A stretch of 44,238 nucleotides of DNA from Alphaproteobacteria bacterium (GTDB taxonomy: Bacteria; Pseudomonadota; Alphaproteobacteria; Sphingomonadales; Sphingomonadaceae): the NCBI GenBank assembly GCA_018823905.1, contig JAHJHL010000197.1:1-44238 (forward strand), given 5' to 3'. The notes below the pieces were generated by a model. That model was not told where the DNA came from. It did no database searches and worked only from the letters and a program-made list of their open reading frames with translations. Both the position numbers and the translations under genes were made by a program. Positions within the stretch are counted from its first letter, which is position 1; the number at the start of each line of letters is the position of its first letter. Positions 1 through 10,291 of the stretch are shown here, in pieces.

Positions 1-615
1 CCGATGGTACTCGACGCGCTGATCAAGATGAAGAGCGAGCAGGATTCGTCGCTGACCTTCCGCCGCTCGTGCCGCGAGGGCATCTGCGGCAGCTGTTCGA
101 TGAACATGAACGGCAAGAACGGCCTCGCCTGCACCACCGCGATCGAGGACCTGAAGGGCAATATCACGATCACCCCGCTGCCGGCGATGGACGTGATCAA
201 GGATTTGGTTCCCGACTTCACCCATTTCTATGCGCAATATGCGTCGATCGAACCGTGGCTGAAGACCAAGACGACGACGCCGAGCGGCAAGGAGCGCCTC
301 CAGTCGCCCGCCGAGCGCGAAAAGCTCGACGGGCTGTACGAGTGCATCTTGTGCGCTTGCTGCTCGACCAGCTGCCCCAGCTATTGGTGGAACAGCGACA
401 AGTTCCTCGGCCCCGCGATCCTGCTCCAGGCGTATCGCTGGCTCGCCGACAGCCGCGACGAAATGACCGGCGAGCGGCTCGACGAGCTGGAAGACCCCTT
501 CCGCCTCTATCGCTGCCACACGATCATGAACTGCGCCAACGCATGTCCGAAGGGGCTGAACCCGGCGCGCGCGATTGCCGAGATCAAGAAGATGGAAGCC
601 GAGCGGCAGGTGTGA
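1..615 (+). CDS. sdhB: Succinate dehydrogenase iron-sulfur subunit, 5' end missing
   Basis: Iron-sulfur subunit of complex II, passing electrons from the FAD of SdhA to quinone at the inner membrane. The reading frame is open from the first base, so the N-terminus lies outside the window; about 204 codons remain of a usual ~260. Counting from the Met at base 4, Cys23, Cys28, Cys31 and Cys43 ([10 protein letters not shown]...AC) form the [2Fe-2S] site. [12 protein letters not shown] and [17 protein letters not shown] supply the Cys ligands of the [4Fe-4S] and [3Fe-4S] clusters. The stop TGA overlaps the GTG start of the next gene (GTGA), so the two are probably translationally coupled. Identity is certain from the three cluster motifs. 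Confidence 0.97.
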   Translation, partial: PMVLDALIKMKSEQDSSLTFRRSCREGICGSCSMNMNGKNGLACTTAIEDLKGNITITPLPAMDVIKDLVPDFTHFYAQYASIEPWLKTKTTTPSGKERLQSPAEREKLDGLYECILCACCSTSCPSYWWNSDKFLGPAILLQAYRWLADSRDEMTGERLDELEDPFRLYRCHTIMNCANACPKGLNPARAIAEIKKMEAERQV

Positions 616-1109
616 ACGACGGGATCGAGGAGCCACGCCGCGCCGAGCACTTTAGCGCCGAAGAAACGGGCGATGGATGGCTGAGCTGGGATCTCAAGGA
701 CGCGACGCGCTTCAACAGCTTTATCGAACCGCTGACCGTGCGGGTCGAGCCGCCGACGCCCGATGGCCGCCCCTGCGCGCGCGTTCGGATGGTCCCTGAA
801 CGCAAACACAGCAACCTGGGCGACAACGTCCATGGCGCGGTGACGCTGGCGCTGGTCGATATTGCGCTGTTCGCCGCGTCGCACCAGTTCGGTTCGCTCA
901 ACGCCGGTCATTCGGTGACGCTCGACCTGTCGACGCAGTTTGTTGGCGCGGGACGGGTCGGCGAGCCGCTCGATGCTGTGGTCGAACTGGTGCGTGAGAC
1001 CGGGCGGCTGATCTTCCTGCGCGGGCTGGTGGTGCAGGGCGAGGGCGACAGCCATATTGTGCTGAGCTTTGCCGGCACCATTCGCAAGGCGAGCAAGGAT
1101 CGCGGCTGA
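612..1109 (+). CDS. Hot-dog fold thioesterase (PaaI-like)
   Basis: A 165-residue protein resembling PaaI/YbgC-type acyl-CoA thioesterases. The segment [19 protein letters not shown] matches the HGG...D helix region of the hot-dog fold, with His-Gly and a downstream Asp as likely active-site elements, followed by beta strands ([19 protein letters not shown]) typical of the family. The open frame extends far upstream inside sdhB, but only the GTG at 612 makes sense, overlapping the sdhB stop in a GTGA junction. The stop overlaps the ATG of the zapE-like gene by one base. Substrate is unknown; the coupling to sdhB is positional only. Fold assignment is fairly sure, specificity is not. Confidence 0.85.
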   Translation: MNDGIEEPRRAEHFSAEETGDGWLSWDLKDATRFNSFIEPLTVRVEPPTPDGRPCARVRMVPERKHSNLGDNVHGAVTLALVDIALFAASHQFGSLNAGHSVTLDLSTQFVGAGRVGEPLDAVVELVRETGRLIFLRGLVVQGEGDSHIVLSFAGTIRKASKDRG

Positions 1110-2245
1110 TGGCGGTGCTGGCGGCCTATGATGCGCTCGTCGCGGGCGGTGAACTCCGCCCCGATGCCGAACAGCGCGCCGCCGCCGAGCGGCTGAACAT
1201 ATTACAGGCCGAACTGGAGTCGGTGCCGCCGCGTGGCAGTTTGCTGTGGCGGTTGACCGGCCGCAAGCCCGATGCGCCGCGCGGGGTCTATCTGTGGGGC
1301 GCGGTCGGGCGCGGCAAATCGATGCTGATGGACCTGTTCTACGACCAGCTCCACATCCAGCGCAAACGGCGCGTCCATTTCCACGCTTTCATGCTCGACG
1401 TTCATGCGCGGATGCGCGAGGTGCGCAAAAGCGAGGCGGGCGATCCGATCCCGCTGGTTGCCGAAGCACTGGTCGCCGACGTTCGCTGTCTGGCGTTCGA
1501 CGAGATGGTGGTGAACAACAGCGCCGATGCGATGATCCTCTCGCGCCTGTTCACTGCATTGATCGATCGCGGGGTGACGGTGATTGCGACCTCGAACCGC
1601 CCGCCGTCTGACCTCTACAAGGACGGGCTGAACCGCGAGCATTTCCTGCCGTTCATTGCGCTGGTCGAGGCGAAGCTCGACGTCATGGGATTGAACGGTC
1701 CGACCGATTATCGCCGCGACCGGCTGGGTGATGGCGCGCGCTGGTTCGTCCCTGCCGACGAGACGGCGAGCGCAGCGCTGTCGGCGGCGTTTTTCCGGCT
1801 GACCGACTATCCGCCGGAGGATCGCGCGCATGTCCCGACGCTCGATCTCGATCTGGGCGGCGGGCGGACGCTGCATGTGCCGAAGGCGCTGAAGGGCGTC
1901 GCGGTCTTTTCGTTCAAGCGGCTGTGCGCCGAAGCGCGTGGGGCACCCGACTATTTGGCGGTCGCGCGGCATTTCCACACCGTCATCATTGTCGGCATCC
2001 CGCGCATGGGGCCGGAGAACCGCAACGAAGCGGCGCGCTTCGTTACGCTGATCGATGCGCTGTACGAATATAAGGTCAAGCTGCTCGCGAGCGCGGCGGC
2101 GATGCCCGATGATCTGTACGTCGCGGGCGACGGCGCGTTCGAGTTCGAGCGCACCGCGAGCCGCTTGTCCGAAATGCAGTCGGACGAGTATTTGGCGCTA
2201 GGCCATGGCCAACAGGACGCCGCTGGCAATCTTTCCCCAGCGTGA
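1109..2245 (+). CDS. zapE: ZapE / AFG1-family P-loop ATPase
   Basis: A 378-residue AFG1/ZapE-type ATPase. In E. coli ZapE acts on the division machinery; the mitochondrial homologue AFG1/LACE1 helps quality control of respiratory complexes. Walker A is GAVGRGKS at residues 64-71, Walker B is LAFDEM around Asp131-Glu132, and ATSNRPP fits the sensor-1 region. Length is usual for the family. The start ATG overlaps the thioesterase stop (TGATG). Following sdhB is a recurrent location in alphaproteobacteria, consistent with a role at the membrane. The last 48 bases overlap the 3' end of the convergent deacetylase gene. Confidence 0.93.
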   Translation: MAVLAAYDALVAGGELRPDAEQRAAAERLNILQAELESVPPRGSLLWRLTGRKPDAPRGVYLWGAVGRGKSMLMDLFYDQLHIQRKRRVHFHAFMLDVHARMREVRKSEAGDPIPLVAEALVADVRCLAFDEMVVNNSADAMILSRLFTALIDRGVTVIATSNRPPSDLYKDGLNREHFLPFIALVEAKLDVMGLNGPTDYRRDRLGDGARWFVPADETASAALSAAFFRLTDYPPEDRAHVPTLDLDLGGGRTLHVPKALKGVAVFSFKRLCAEARGAPDYLAVARHFHTVIIVGIPRMGPENRNEAARFVTLIDALYEYKVKLLASAAAMPDDLYVAGDGAFEFERTASRLSEMQSDEYLALGHGQQDAAGNLSPA

Positions 2246-3241
2246 CGAGTTGATCGTCACCGCAATGACGTCGCGAACATAGCGCACCTCATGGGCAAGA
2301 TGCCCGAACCCCTGTTGAATGACACGGCGCAAGGTGCGGAGCGGCCGCGGCGCCGGAACATGGATCCGCGCCGGACGCGCGGGCGGCGCGGGCAGGGAGG
2401 CCAGCCCGCCGCTGGTCACGCGCGGATCGTCGGCGACAGCGCGGCACAGCGCCTCCATCCGCGCAATGGCGAGCCGGTTGGCGACCTTGCGATCGCGGCT
2501 AAGCAACTCAAAGCTATGGCTGAACGCCGAAAACTGGATCGCACCGCTGGCGGCCGCATGATCCAGCGCATCACTCATTTCTTCTTCGGACATCGCGCAT
2601 AGCTGAGCGGGGCGAAAGCGGCTGGCGCGGTCCATCAGCCCGCTGACCGGCACTTCGACCACGCCATGATGCTCGCGCATGCCCATATTGCCCGCATCGA
2701 GCGAGATGGCACAGCCGTGGCCCAGATAGGCGCCGTTGAAACTGCTGTCGAAACGAAAGCCCAGCGCGGCGAGCGCGCGCAGCGTATCGTCGTTGGCGCC
2801 GAAATTGCCGGCGCGGAAGGCGGTCGGCTTAGGCGCGCCCGCGCCCACCAATATGTCCCGCGCCAGCGCGATCAGCTTCTTTTGCGCGGGCAGCGGGAAA
2901 TCGCCGATGTTGCGGCCGGTCAGCCGTCCCACCGGGTTGAAACGTGCGAAGGCCAGCCATTCGGTATGGATATGCACCTGCACCTCGTGCCCACGCTCGA
3001 CGACGGGGCGCACGATCGCGTCGATGACTTCGGGGCCGTACACCAGCGCCGGCATCGGATCGATGAAGAACACTCCCGTCAGGCCATAGCGTTCGAGCAT
3101 GTCCATCTGGAAATGGATGCCGAAATCGCCGTCGCGGCACCGTCCGAGGATTGAGCTTTCGAAATTGGCGCGCGCATCGGCGCCGCGCTGGTACAGCCCG
3201 GCGGACAGCTCGGTATCGAAACTGATGATTGCCCGCGTCAT
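2198..3241 (-). CDS. Polysaccharide deacetylase-like protein (WalW-type)
   Basis: A 347-residue protein with a carbohydrate-esterase-4-like barrel. SFDTE near the N-terminus stands where classical members have TFDDG, and VHIHTEW supplies the His pair of motif 2; FRAGNFGAND and SFSHSFEL-like segments follow. The FDTE/HIHTEW variant resembles the WalW subfamily linked to surface polysaccharide or LPS loci, rather than chitin or peptidoglycan deacetylases. I chose the ATG at 3241 (MTRAIISFDTE) because the conserved core begins at once; an upstream extension to 3346 has no support. No signal peptide is evident. The 3' end overlaps the zapE-like gene by 48 bases convergently. Exact substrate unknown. 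Confidence 0.8.
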   Translation of the reverse strand: MTRAIISFDTELSAGLYQRGADARANFESSILGRCRDGDFGIHFQMDMLERYGLTGVFFIDPMPALVYGPEVIDAIVRPVVERGHEVQVHIHTEWLAFARFNPVGRLTGRNIGDFPLPAQKKLIALARDILVGAGAPKPTAFRAGNFGANDDTLRALAALGFRFDSSFNGAYLGHGCAISLDAGNMGMREHHGVVEVPVSGLMDRASRFRPAQLCAMSEEEMSDALDHAAASGAIQFSAFSHSFELLSRDRKVANRLAIARMEALCRAVADDPRVTSGGLASLPAPPARPARIHVPAPRPLRTLRRVIQQGFGHLAHEVRYVRDVIAVTINSSRWGKIASGVLLAMA

Positions 3242-5058
<1,817 letters not shown>

Positions 5059-5114
5059 ATTAATCACGCCGATCGTCATCGGTTATACCAGACAAGTCAT
5101 TTGGAGAATTTTAG

Positions 5115-6005
5115 ATGTCCATTCTCATCGACAAGAATACCAAGGTCATCACGCAAGGGATGACGGGTGCCACCGGCACCTTCCACACCGAACAGGCGCT
5201 CGCTTATGGCACGCAGATGGTCGGCGGCGTGACGCCGGGTAAGGGCGGCACGACGCATATCGGCCTGCCGAACTTCAACACCGTCGAGGAAGCCAAGGCC
5301 GCGACCGGCGCGACCGCGAGCTGCATCTACGTCCCGCCGCCGTTCGCCGCGGACTCGATCCTCGAGGCGATCGATGCCGAGATGGAGCTGATCGTCTGCA
5401 TCACCGAAGGCATTCCGGTGCTCGACATGGTCAAGGTGAAGCGCGCCCTCAGCGGCTCGAAGTCGCGTCTGATCGGCCCCAACTGCCCGGGCGTGCTGAC
5501 CCCCGGCGAATGCAAGATCGGCATCATGCCCGGCAGCATTTTTTCGAAGGGCAGCGTCGGCGTCGTCTCGCGCTCGGGCACGCTCACCTATGAAGCGGTG
5601 TTCCAGACGACCAATGCGGGGCTGGGTCAGACGACCGCGGTCGGCATCGGCGGCGATCCCGTCAACGGCACCAACTTCATCGACGTGCTAGAGCTGTTCC
5701 TCGCCGACGAAGCCACCAAGTCGATCATCATGATCGGTGAGATCGGTGGCGACGCCGAGGAACAGGCGGCGCAGTTCCTGATCGACGAAGCCAAGCGCGG
5801 CCGCAAGAAGCCGATGGCGGGCTTCATCGCGGGCCGCACCGCACCTCCGGGCCGCCGCATGGGCCATGCCGGGGCGATCGTGTCGGGCGGCAAGGGCGAC
5901 GCCGAAAGCAAGATCGCGGCGATGGAAGCGGCGGGCATCACCATGTCAGCCAGCCCGTCCGAACTCGGCACGACGCTGGTCGAAGTGCTGAAAGAACGCG
6001 TGTGA
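5115..6005 (+). CDS. sucD: Succinyl-CoA synthetase subunit alpha
   Basis: Alpha subunit of succinyl-CoA ligase, interconverting succinyl-CoA and succinate with nucleotide phosphorylation; works with SucC (beta). 296 residues. Early residues [20 protein letters not shown] match the CoA-binding domain, and the phosphorylated His is His251 in [21 protein letters not shown] at about 5102 precedes the ATG. sucC is not adjacent: upstream lies an unrelated exported protein. Downstream a hairpin separates it from sucA. Confidence 0.97.
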   Translation: MSILIDKNTKVITQGMTGATGTFHTEQALAYGTQMVGGVTPGKGGTTHIGLPNFNTVEEAKAATGATASCIYVPPPFAADSILEAIDAEMELIVCITEGIPVLDMVKVKRALSGSKSRLIGPNCPGVLTPGECKIGIMPGSIFSKGSVGVVSRSGTLTYEAVFQTTNAGLGQTTAVGIGGDPVNGTNFIDVLELFLADEATKSIIMIGEIGGDAEEQAAQFLIDEAKRGRKKPMAGFIAGRTAPPGRRMGHAGAIVSGGKGDAESKIAAMEAAGITMSASPSELGTTLVEVLKERV

Positions 6006-6012
6006 TTTAAGC

Positions 6013-6042
6013 GCCCGCTGGCAACAGTCGTTGTTAGCGGGC
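6013..6042 (+). terminator. Hairpin between sucD and sucA
   Basis: GCCCGCT (6013-6019) pairs with AGCGGGC (6036-6042); AACA and TGTT inside extend the stem. No U-tract follows, so it may be a weak attenuator or an mRNA-stability hairpin rather than a true terminator; it could set the sucA:sucD expression ratio. Confidence 0.45.
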
Positions 6043-6083
6043 GTTGCTCCCATATCCTCCCCGGAGCCATTTCTCTTTCGAGA

Positions 6084-8918
6084 ATGGAAAAGACAATGAA
6101 CCTCGAACGACAAAGCTTTGACATCGACGAGCCGCAGGCTGGTCCCAGCTGGGCGCCGAAGAACTGGCCGCAGGTCGACAGTGACGACCTGACCGCCGCG
6201 CTCGACCCGCAGCAGATGCAGGTTGCGGTCAAGGCTGCCGCCGCCAAGGGTGGCGCGCCGTTGTCGAGCGCCGAAGTCGAACGCGCCGCGAACGATTCGA
6301 TCCGCGCGATGATGCTGATCCGCACCTATCGCGTGCGCGGGCATCTCGCCGCCAATCTCGACCCACTGGGGCTCAGCCAGCGCGAACTGCCCGCCGATCT
6401 GACCCCCGAATATCACGGCTTTGTCGGTGCCGATCAGGACCGGCCAGTCTGGCTCGGCGGCACTTTGGGCTTTGAGCGTGCGACGGTGCGCGAACTCGTC
6501 GCGGTCCTGCGCGCCAATTATTGCGGCAATGTCGGCCTCGAATATATGCACATCGCCGACCTGAAGGAGCGCCAATTCCTGCAGGAGCGGATGGAAGGCG
6601 CCGACAAGATCATCGAATTTTCGGTCGAAGGCAAACGCGCCATCCTGAACAAGGTGATCGAGGCCGAGGAGTGGGAAAAATTCCTCGCCAAAAAATATGT
6701 CGGAACCAAGCGGTTCGGCCTCGACGGCGGTGAGAGCATGATCCCCGCGATGGAAGCCATCATCAAATATGGCGGCCAGTACGGGGTCAAGGAAATCGTC
6801 TATGGCATGGCGCATCGCGGGCGCCTCAACATGCTCGCGAACGTCATGGCCAAGCCGTACAAGATCATCTTCCACGAATTTGCCGGCGGATCGGCGAACC
6901 CCGACGACATCGGTGGCTCGGGCGACGTCAAATATCATCTCGGTACCTCGACCGACCGCGAGTTCGGCGGCGCGTCGGTGCATATGTCGCTGGTTCCGAA
7001 CCCGTCGCACCTCGAAGCCGTCGATCCGGTCGTGCTCGGCAAGGTGCGCGCGCAGCAGGTGGTGCGCGACGATCTGACCAAGCATGAACAGGTGCTGCCG
7101 GTGCTGATCCACGGCGACGCGGCGTTTGCGGGGCAGGGGATCGTGTGGGAATGCCTCGGCTTTTCCGGGATCAAAGGTTACAACACCGGCGGCTGCATCC
7201 ACTTCATCGTCAACAACCAGATCGGTTTTACCACTAGCCCGCAATATGCGCGCTCGTCGCCCTATCCGTCGGACGTCGCGAAGGGCGTGATGGCGCCGAT
7301 CCTGCACGTCAATGGCGACGATCCCGAAGCGGTGACCTTTGCCTGCAAGCTCGCGATCGATTTCCGCCAGCAGTTCAAGCGCGACGTCGTCATCGACATG
7401 TGGTGCTATCGCCGCTTCGGCCATAATGAGGGCGACGAACCGTCGTTCACCCAGCCGTTGATGTATGCGCGCATCCGCCAGCATCCGCCGGTGTCGCAGC
7501 TATGCGCCGCCAAGCTCGAAAGCGAAGGCGTGATCGACGCCGGTTGGGCCGACGCCCGCCGCGCCGAGTTTATCGCGCGGCTCGAAGATGATTTCGAGGG
7601 CGCCAAAAGCTACAAGCCGAACAAAGCCGACTGGTTCGCCGGGCGCTGGTCGGGGCTGCACGCCCCCGCCGATCCGGAAAATTCCCGCCGCAATATCTCC
7701 ACCGGGGTCAGCGAGAAGCTGTTCGATTCGATCGGCCGGATCATGACCACGGTTCCCGACGACCTCGACGTCCACAAGACGCTGCGCCGGGTCATCGACG
7801 CGCGCGGCGCGATGTTCGCCGACAAGAGCGACAAGGAAGTGTTCGACTGGGCGACCGCCGAAAGCCTCGCGTTCGGCACCTTGCTCAGCGAGGGCTATCA
7901 GGTGCGCCTGTCGGGGCAGGATTCGGGGCGCGGCACCTTCAGCCAGCGCCATGCTGTCTGGGTCGACCAGAAGGACGAGCGCAAATATGTGCCGCTGACC
8001 ACCGTGCCGCACGGTCGGTTCGAAGTGCTCGACAGCCCGCTGTCGGAATATGGCGTGCTCGGGTTCGAATATGGCTATGCGATGGCCGATCCGAAGAGTC
8101 TGGTGCTCTGGGAAGCGCAGTTCGGCGATTTCGCCAATGGCGCGCAGATCATGATCGACCAGTTCATCGCGTCGGGCGAAGCCAAGTGGCTGCGCGCCAA
8201 TGGCCTCGTGCTGCTGCTGCCGCATGGTTATGAAGGGCAGGGGCCGGAACATAGCTCGGCGCGTCTCGAACGCTTCCTGCAACTGTGCGCGGGCGACAAT
8301 ATCCAGGTGTGCAATATTTCGACCCCGTCGAACTATTTCCATGTCCTGCGCCGCCAGATGCTGCGTCCGTTCCGCAAGCCGCTGATCATCATGACCCCCA
8401 AGTCGCTGCTCCGTCACAAGCTGGCGGTGTCGCAGCGCAGCGACTTCATCGGGGAGGCGCATTTCCGCCGCATCATGTCCGACCGTACCCCGCCGACCGA
8501 CGCTGACATCAAGCGCGTCGTGCTCTGTTCGGGCAAGGTCGGTTACGACCTGATGGAAGCCCGCGACGCTGCGGGGCTGACCGACACGACGGTGATCCGC
8601 ATCGAACAGCTCTACCCCTTCCCCGGCGAAGCGCTGAGCGTGCGGCTGAAGCGCATGCCGAAGCTGGAAGATGTGGTGTGGGCGCAGGAAGAACCGCGCA
8701 ACAATGGCGGCTGGTCCTTCGTCGAGCCGTTCATCGAGGACGCGCTGACCGCTGCCGGCAAAAAGGGTATGCGGCCGCGCTACGCAGGCCGCACCGCCGC
8801 GGCCTCGCCCGCAACGGGCCTGATGAGCCGCCACCAGACCGAGCAGGCGGCGCTGGTCGCTGATGCGCTGGGGCTGAGTGTCCGCGCCGAAATCCGCCGA
8901 AGCAAAAACAAAGCTTGA
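6084..8918 (+). CDS. sucA: 2-oxoglutarate dehydrogenase E1 component
   Basis: Thiamine-diphosphate-dependent E1 of the 2-oxoglutarate dehydrogenase complex, decarboxylating 2-oxoglutarate and transferring the succinyl group to the lipoyl arm of SucB. 944 residues, usual length. GMAHRGRLN and the run CYRRFGHNEGDEPSFTQP are signature active-site and ThDP/Mg regions; the C-terminal transketolase-like half contains LPHGYEGQGPEHSSARLERF. A second in-frame ATG at 6096 (MNLERQSFD) is an equally plausible start: GGAAAAGA lies just before it, whereas 6084 has no well-spaced ribosome-binding site. The conserved sequence begins only after both. Operon with sucB and lpd. Confidence 0.97.
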   Translation: MEKTMNLERQSFDIDEPQAGPSWAPKNWPQVDSDDLTAALDPQQMQVAVKAAAAKGGAPLSSAEVERAANDSIRAMMLIRTYRVRGHLAANLDPLGLSQRELPADLTPEYHGFVGADQDRPVWLGGTLGFERATVRELVAVLRANYCGNVGLEYMHIADLKERQFLQERMEGADKIIEFSVEGKRAILNKVIEAEEWEKFLAKKYVGTKRFGLDGGESMIPAMEAIIKYGGQYGVKEIVYGMAHRGRLNMLANVMAKPYKIIFHEFAGGSANPDDIGGSGDVKYHLGTSTDREFGGASVHMSLVPNPSHLEAVDPVVLGKVRAQQVVRDDLTKHEQVLPVLIHGDAAFAGQGIVWECLGFSGIKGYNTGGCIHFIVNNQIGFTTSPQYARSSPYPSDVAKGVMAPILHVNGDDPEAVTFACKLAIDFRQQFKRDVVIDMWCYRRFGHNEGDEPSFTQPLMYARIRQHPPVSQLCAAKLESEGVIDAGWADARRAEFIARLEDDFEGAKSYKPNKADWFAGRWSGLHAPADPENSRRNISTGVSEKLFDSIGRIMTTVPDDLDVHKTLRRVIDARGAMFADKSDKEVFDWATAESLAFGTLLSEGYQVRLSGQDSGRGTFSQRHAVWVDQKDERKYVPLTTVPHGRFEVLDSPLSEYGVLGFEYGYAMADPKSLVLWEAQFGDFANGAQIMIDQFIASGEAKWLRANGLVLLLPHGYEGQGPEHSSARLERFLQLCAGDNIQVCNISTPSNYFHVLRRQMLRPFRKPLIIMTPKSLLRHKLAVSQRSDFIGEAHFRRIMSDRTPPTDADIKRVVLCSGKVGYDLMEARDAAGLTDTTVIRIEQLYPFPGEALSVRLKRMPKLEDVVWAQEEPRNNGGWSFVEPFIEDALTAAGKKGMRPRYAGRTAAASPATGLMSRHQTEQAALVADALGLSVRAEIRRSKNKA

Positions 8919-8950
8919 TCCGAGCTTAAGCCTCCCAAGGAACTGCACCT

Positions 8951-10192
8951 ATGAGCACCGAAGTCAAAGTCCCCACGCTGGGCGAAAGTGTCACCGAAGC
9001 GACGATCGGCGAATGGCTGAAACAGCCGGGCGATGCCGTTGCGCTCGACGAGCCGATCGCCAGCCTCGAGACCGACAAGGTCGCGGTCGAGGTTCCTTCG
9101 CCGGTGGCCGGGGTGATGGGCCAGCAGGTCGCCGCGGTCGGCGACACCGTCAATGTCGGCGCGACGATTGCGACGATCGAAGCGGGTGATGGCAAGGCCG
9201 CCGCGCCCGCGGCTGCTCCCGCTGCAAAAGCCGAAGCAGCCGCTCCGGCTCCCGCCGCGACCGCTCCGGCGCCCGCAACTGAGGACAGCGGTGACGGCGT
9301 CACCACCCTGTCGCCCGCGGTGCGCCGTCTCGTGCTCGAACATGGCCTCGACCCGAGCCGGATCAAAGGCACCGGCAAGGATGGACGCCTGACCAAGGAA
9401 GATGTTCTTGCGGCTGCGAACGCGGCGCCTGAGGTACCCGCGGCCGCACCGGCGCCTGCCGTCGCGGCTCCCGCCGCATCTGGCGCCCCGGGCCGCCGCG
9501 AGGAACGCGTCAAGATGACGCGGATGCGCCAGACGATCGCCAAGCGCCTCAAAGCGGCGCAAGATACCGCCGCGATGCTGACGACGTTCAACGACGTCGA
9601 TATGTCGGCGGTGATGGCGACGCGCGAAAAATATCGCGAGACGTTCGAAAAGAAGCATGGCGTCCGCCTCGGCTTCATGAGCTTTTTCACCAAGGCGGTC
9701 GCGCTCGCCGCGCATGACATTCCGGCGGTCAACGCGCGCATCGATGGCGACGAAATCGTCTATCACGACTATCTCGACGTCTCGGTCGCGGTCAGCGCGC
9801 CGAACGGGCTGGTCGTGCCGGTCGTGCGTAACGCCGACGGGCTGAGCTTTGCCGAAATCGAAAAGGCGATCGCCGACCTTGGCAAGCGCGCCAAGGATGG
9901 CACGCTGACCATGGACGACATGACCGGCGGTACTTTCACCATTTCGAACGGCGGCGTGTTCGGCGGTCTGATGTCGACCCCGATCATCAACCCGCCGCAA
10001 TCGGCGGTGCTCGGCCTCCACCGCATCGAGGATCGCCCGGTCGTGCGCAACGGCGAGATCGTGATTCGCCCGATGATGTATCTGGCGCTCAGCTATGACC
10101 ATCGCCTGATCGACGGGCGGGAAGCGGTGACCTTCCTCAAGACGATCAAGGAAGCGATCGAGGATCCGACGCGGTTGCTGATCGATTTGTAG
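8951..10192 (+). CDS. sucB: 2-oxoglutarate dehydrogenase E2, dihydrolipoyl succinyltransferase
   Basis: E2 core of the complex, 413 residues. Domains in order: lipoyl domain (1-78) with the lipoylated Lys43 in ETDKVAVEV; an Ala/Pro-rich swinging linker (about 82-115); peripheral-subunit-binding domain (about 118-155, [32 protein letters not shown] region); a second Ala/Pro linker; and the catalytic acyltransferase domain ending with [13 protein letters not shown], where His384 and Asp388 are catalytic. A single lipoyl domain agrees with SucB rather than multi-lipoyl pyruvate E2s. It starts 32 bases after sucA, preceded by CCAAGGAAC as ribosome-binding site. Confidence 0.97.
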   Translation: MSTEVKVPTLGESVTEATIGEWLKQPGDAVALDEPIASLETDKVAVEVPSPVAGVMGQQVAAVGDTVNVGATIATIEAGDGKAAAPAAAPAAKAEAAAPAPAATAPAPATEDSGDGVTTLSPAVRRLVLEHGLDPSRIKGTGKDGRLTKEDVLAAANAAPEVPAAAPAPAVAAPAASGAPGRREERVKMTRMRQTIAKRLKAAQDTAAMLTTFNDVDMSAVMATREKYRETFEKKHGVRLGFMSFFTKAVALAAHDIPAVNARIDGDEIVYHDYLDVSVAVSAPNGLVVPVVRNADGLSFAEIEKAIADLGKRAKDGTLTMDDMTGGTFTISNGGVFGGLMSTPIINPPQSAVLGLHRIEDRPVVRNGEIVIRPMMYLALSYDHRLIDGREAVTFLKTIKEAIEDPTRLLIDL

Positions 10193-10195
10193 TGC

Positions 10196-10279
10196 CGTCG
10201 CCCCAGCGAAAGCTGGGGCCGCTATCCCCCTGGCGCCGCTCTTGGCAGCCAGCGATCCCAGCTTTCGCTGGGATGACGA
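10196..10279. repeat. Paired palindromic repeat between sucB and lpd
   Basis: Two hairpins in mirrored arrangement: CCCCAGCGAAAGCTGGGG (10201-10218) and TCCCAGCTTTCGCTGGGA (10256-10273), with CGTCGC and GATGACG flanks that also pair. This is the REP-like intergenic element common in sphingomonads. It lies inside the E2-E3 operon, so it may act as an mRNA stabiliser or partial attenuator. Confidence 0.8.
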
Positions 10280-10291
10280 ACGGAGTTTGAA

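Noticed and set aside
5946-7484. 512-codon open frame antisense to sucA
   Set aside because: Arg/His/Asp-rich translation with no family resemblance; a shadow of the GC-rich codon pattern of sucA.
7500-8948. 482-codon open frame antisense to sucA
   Set aside because: Same reason: sense gene is unmistakable E1 over the full length.
8780-10102. 440-codon open frame antisense to sucB
   Set aside because: Overlaps conserved sucB throughout; low-complexity Gly/Arg composition without domains.
10196-10279. CRISPR-like repeated hairpins
   Set aside because: Only two mirrored units, no direct repeats with unique spacers and no cas genes; the same holds for all other repeats in the window.
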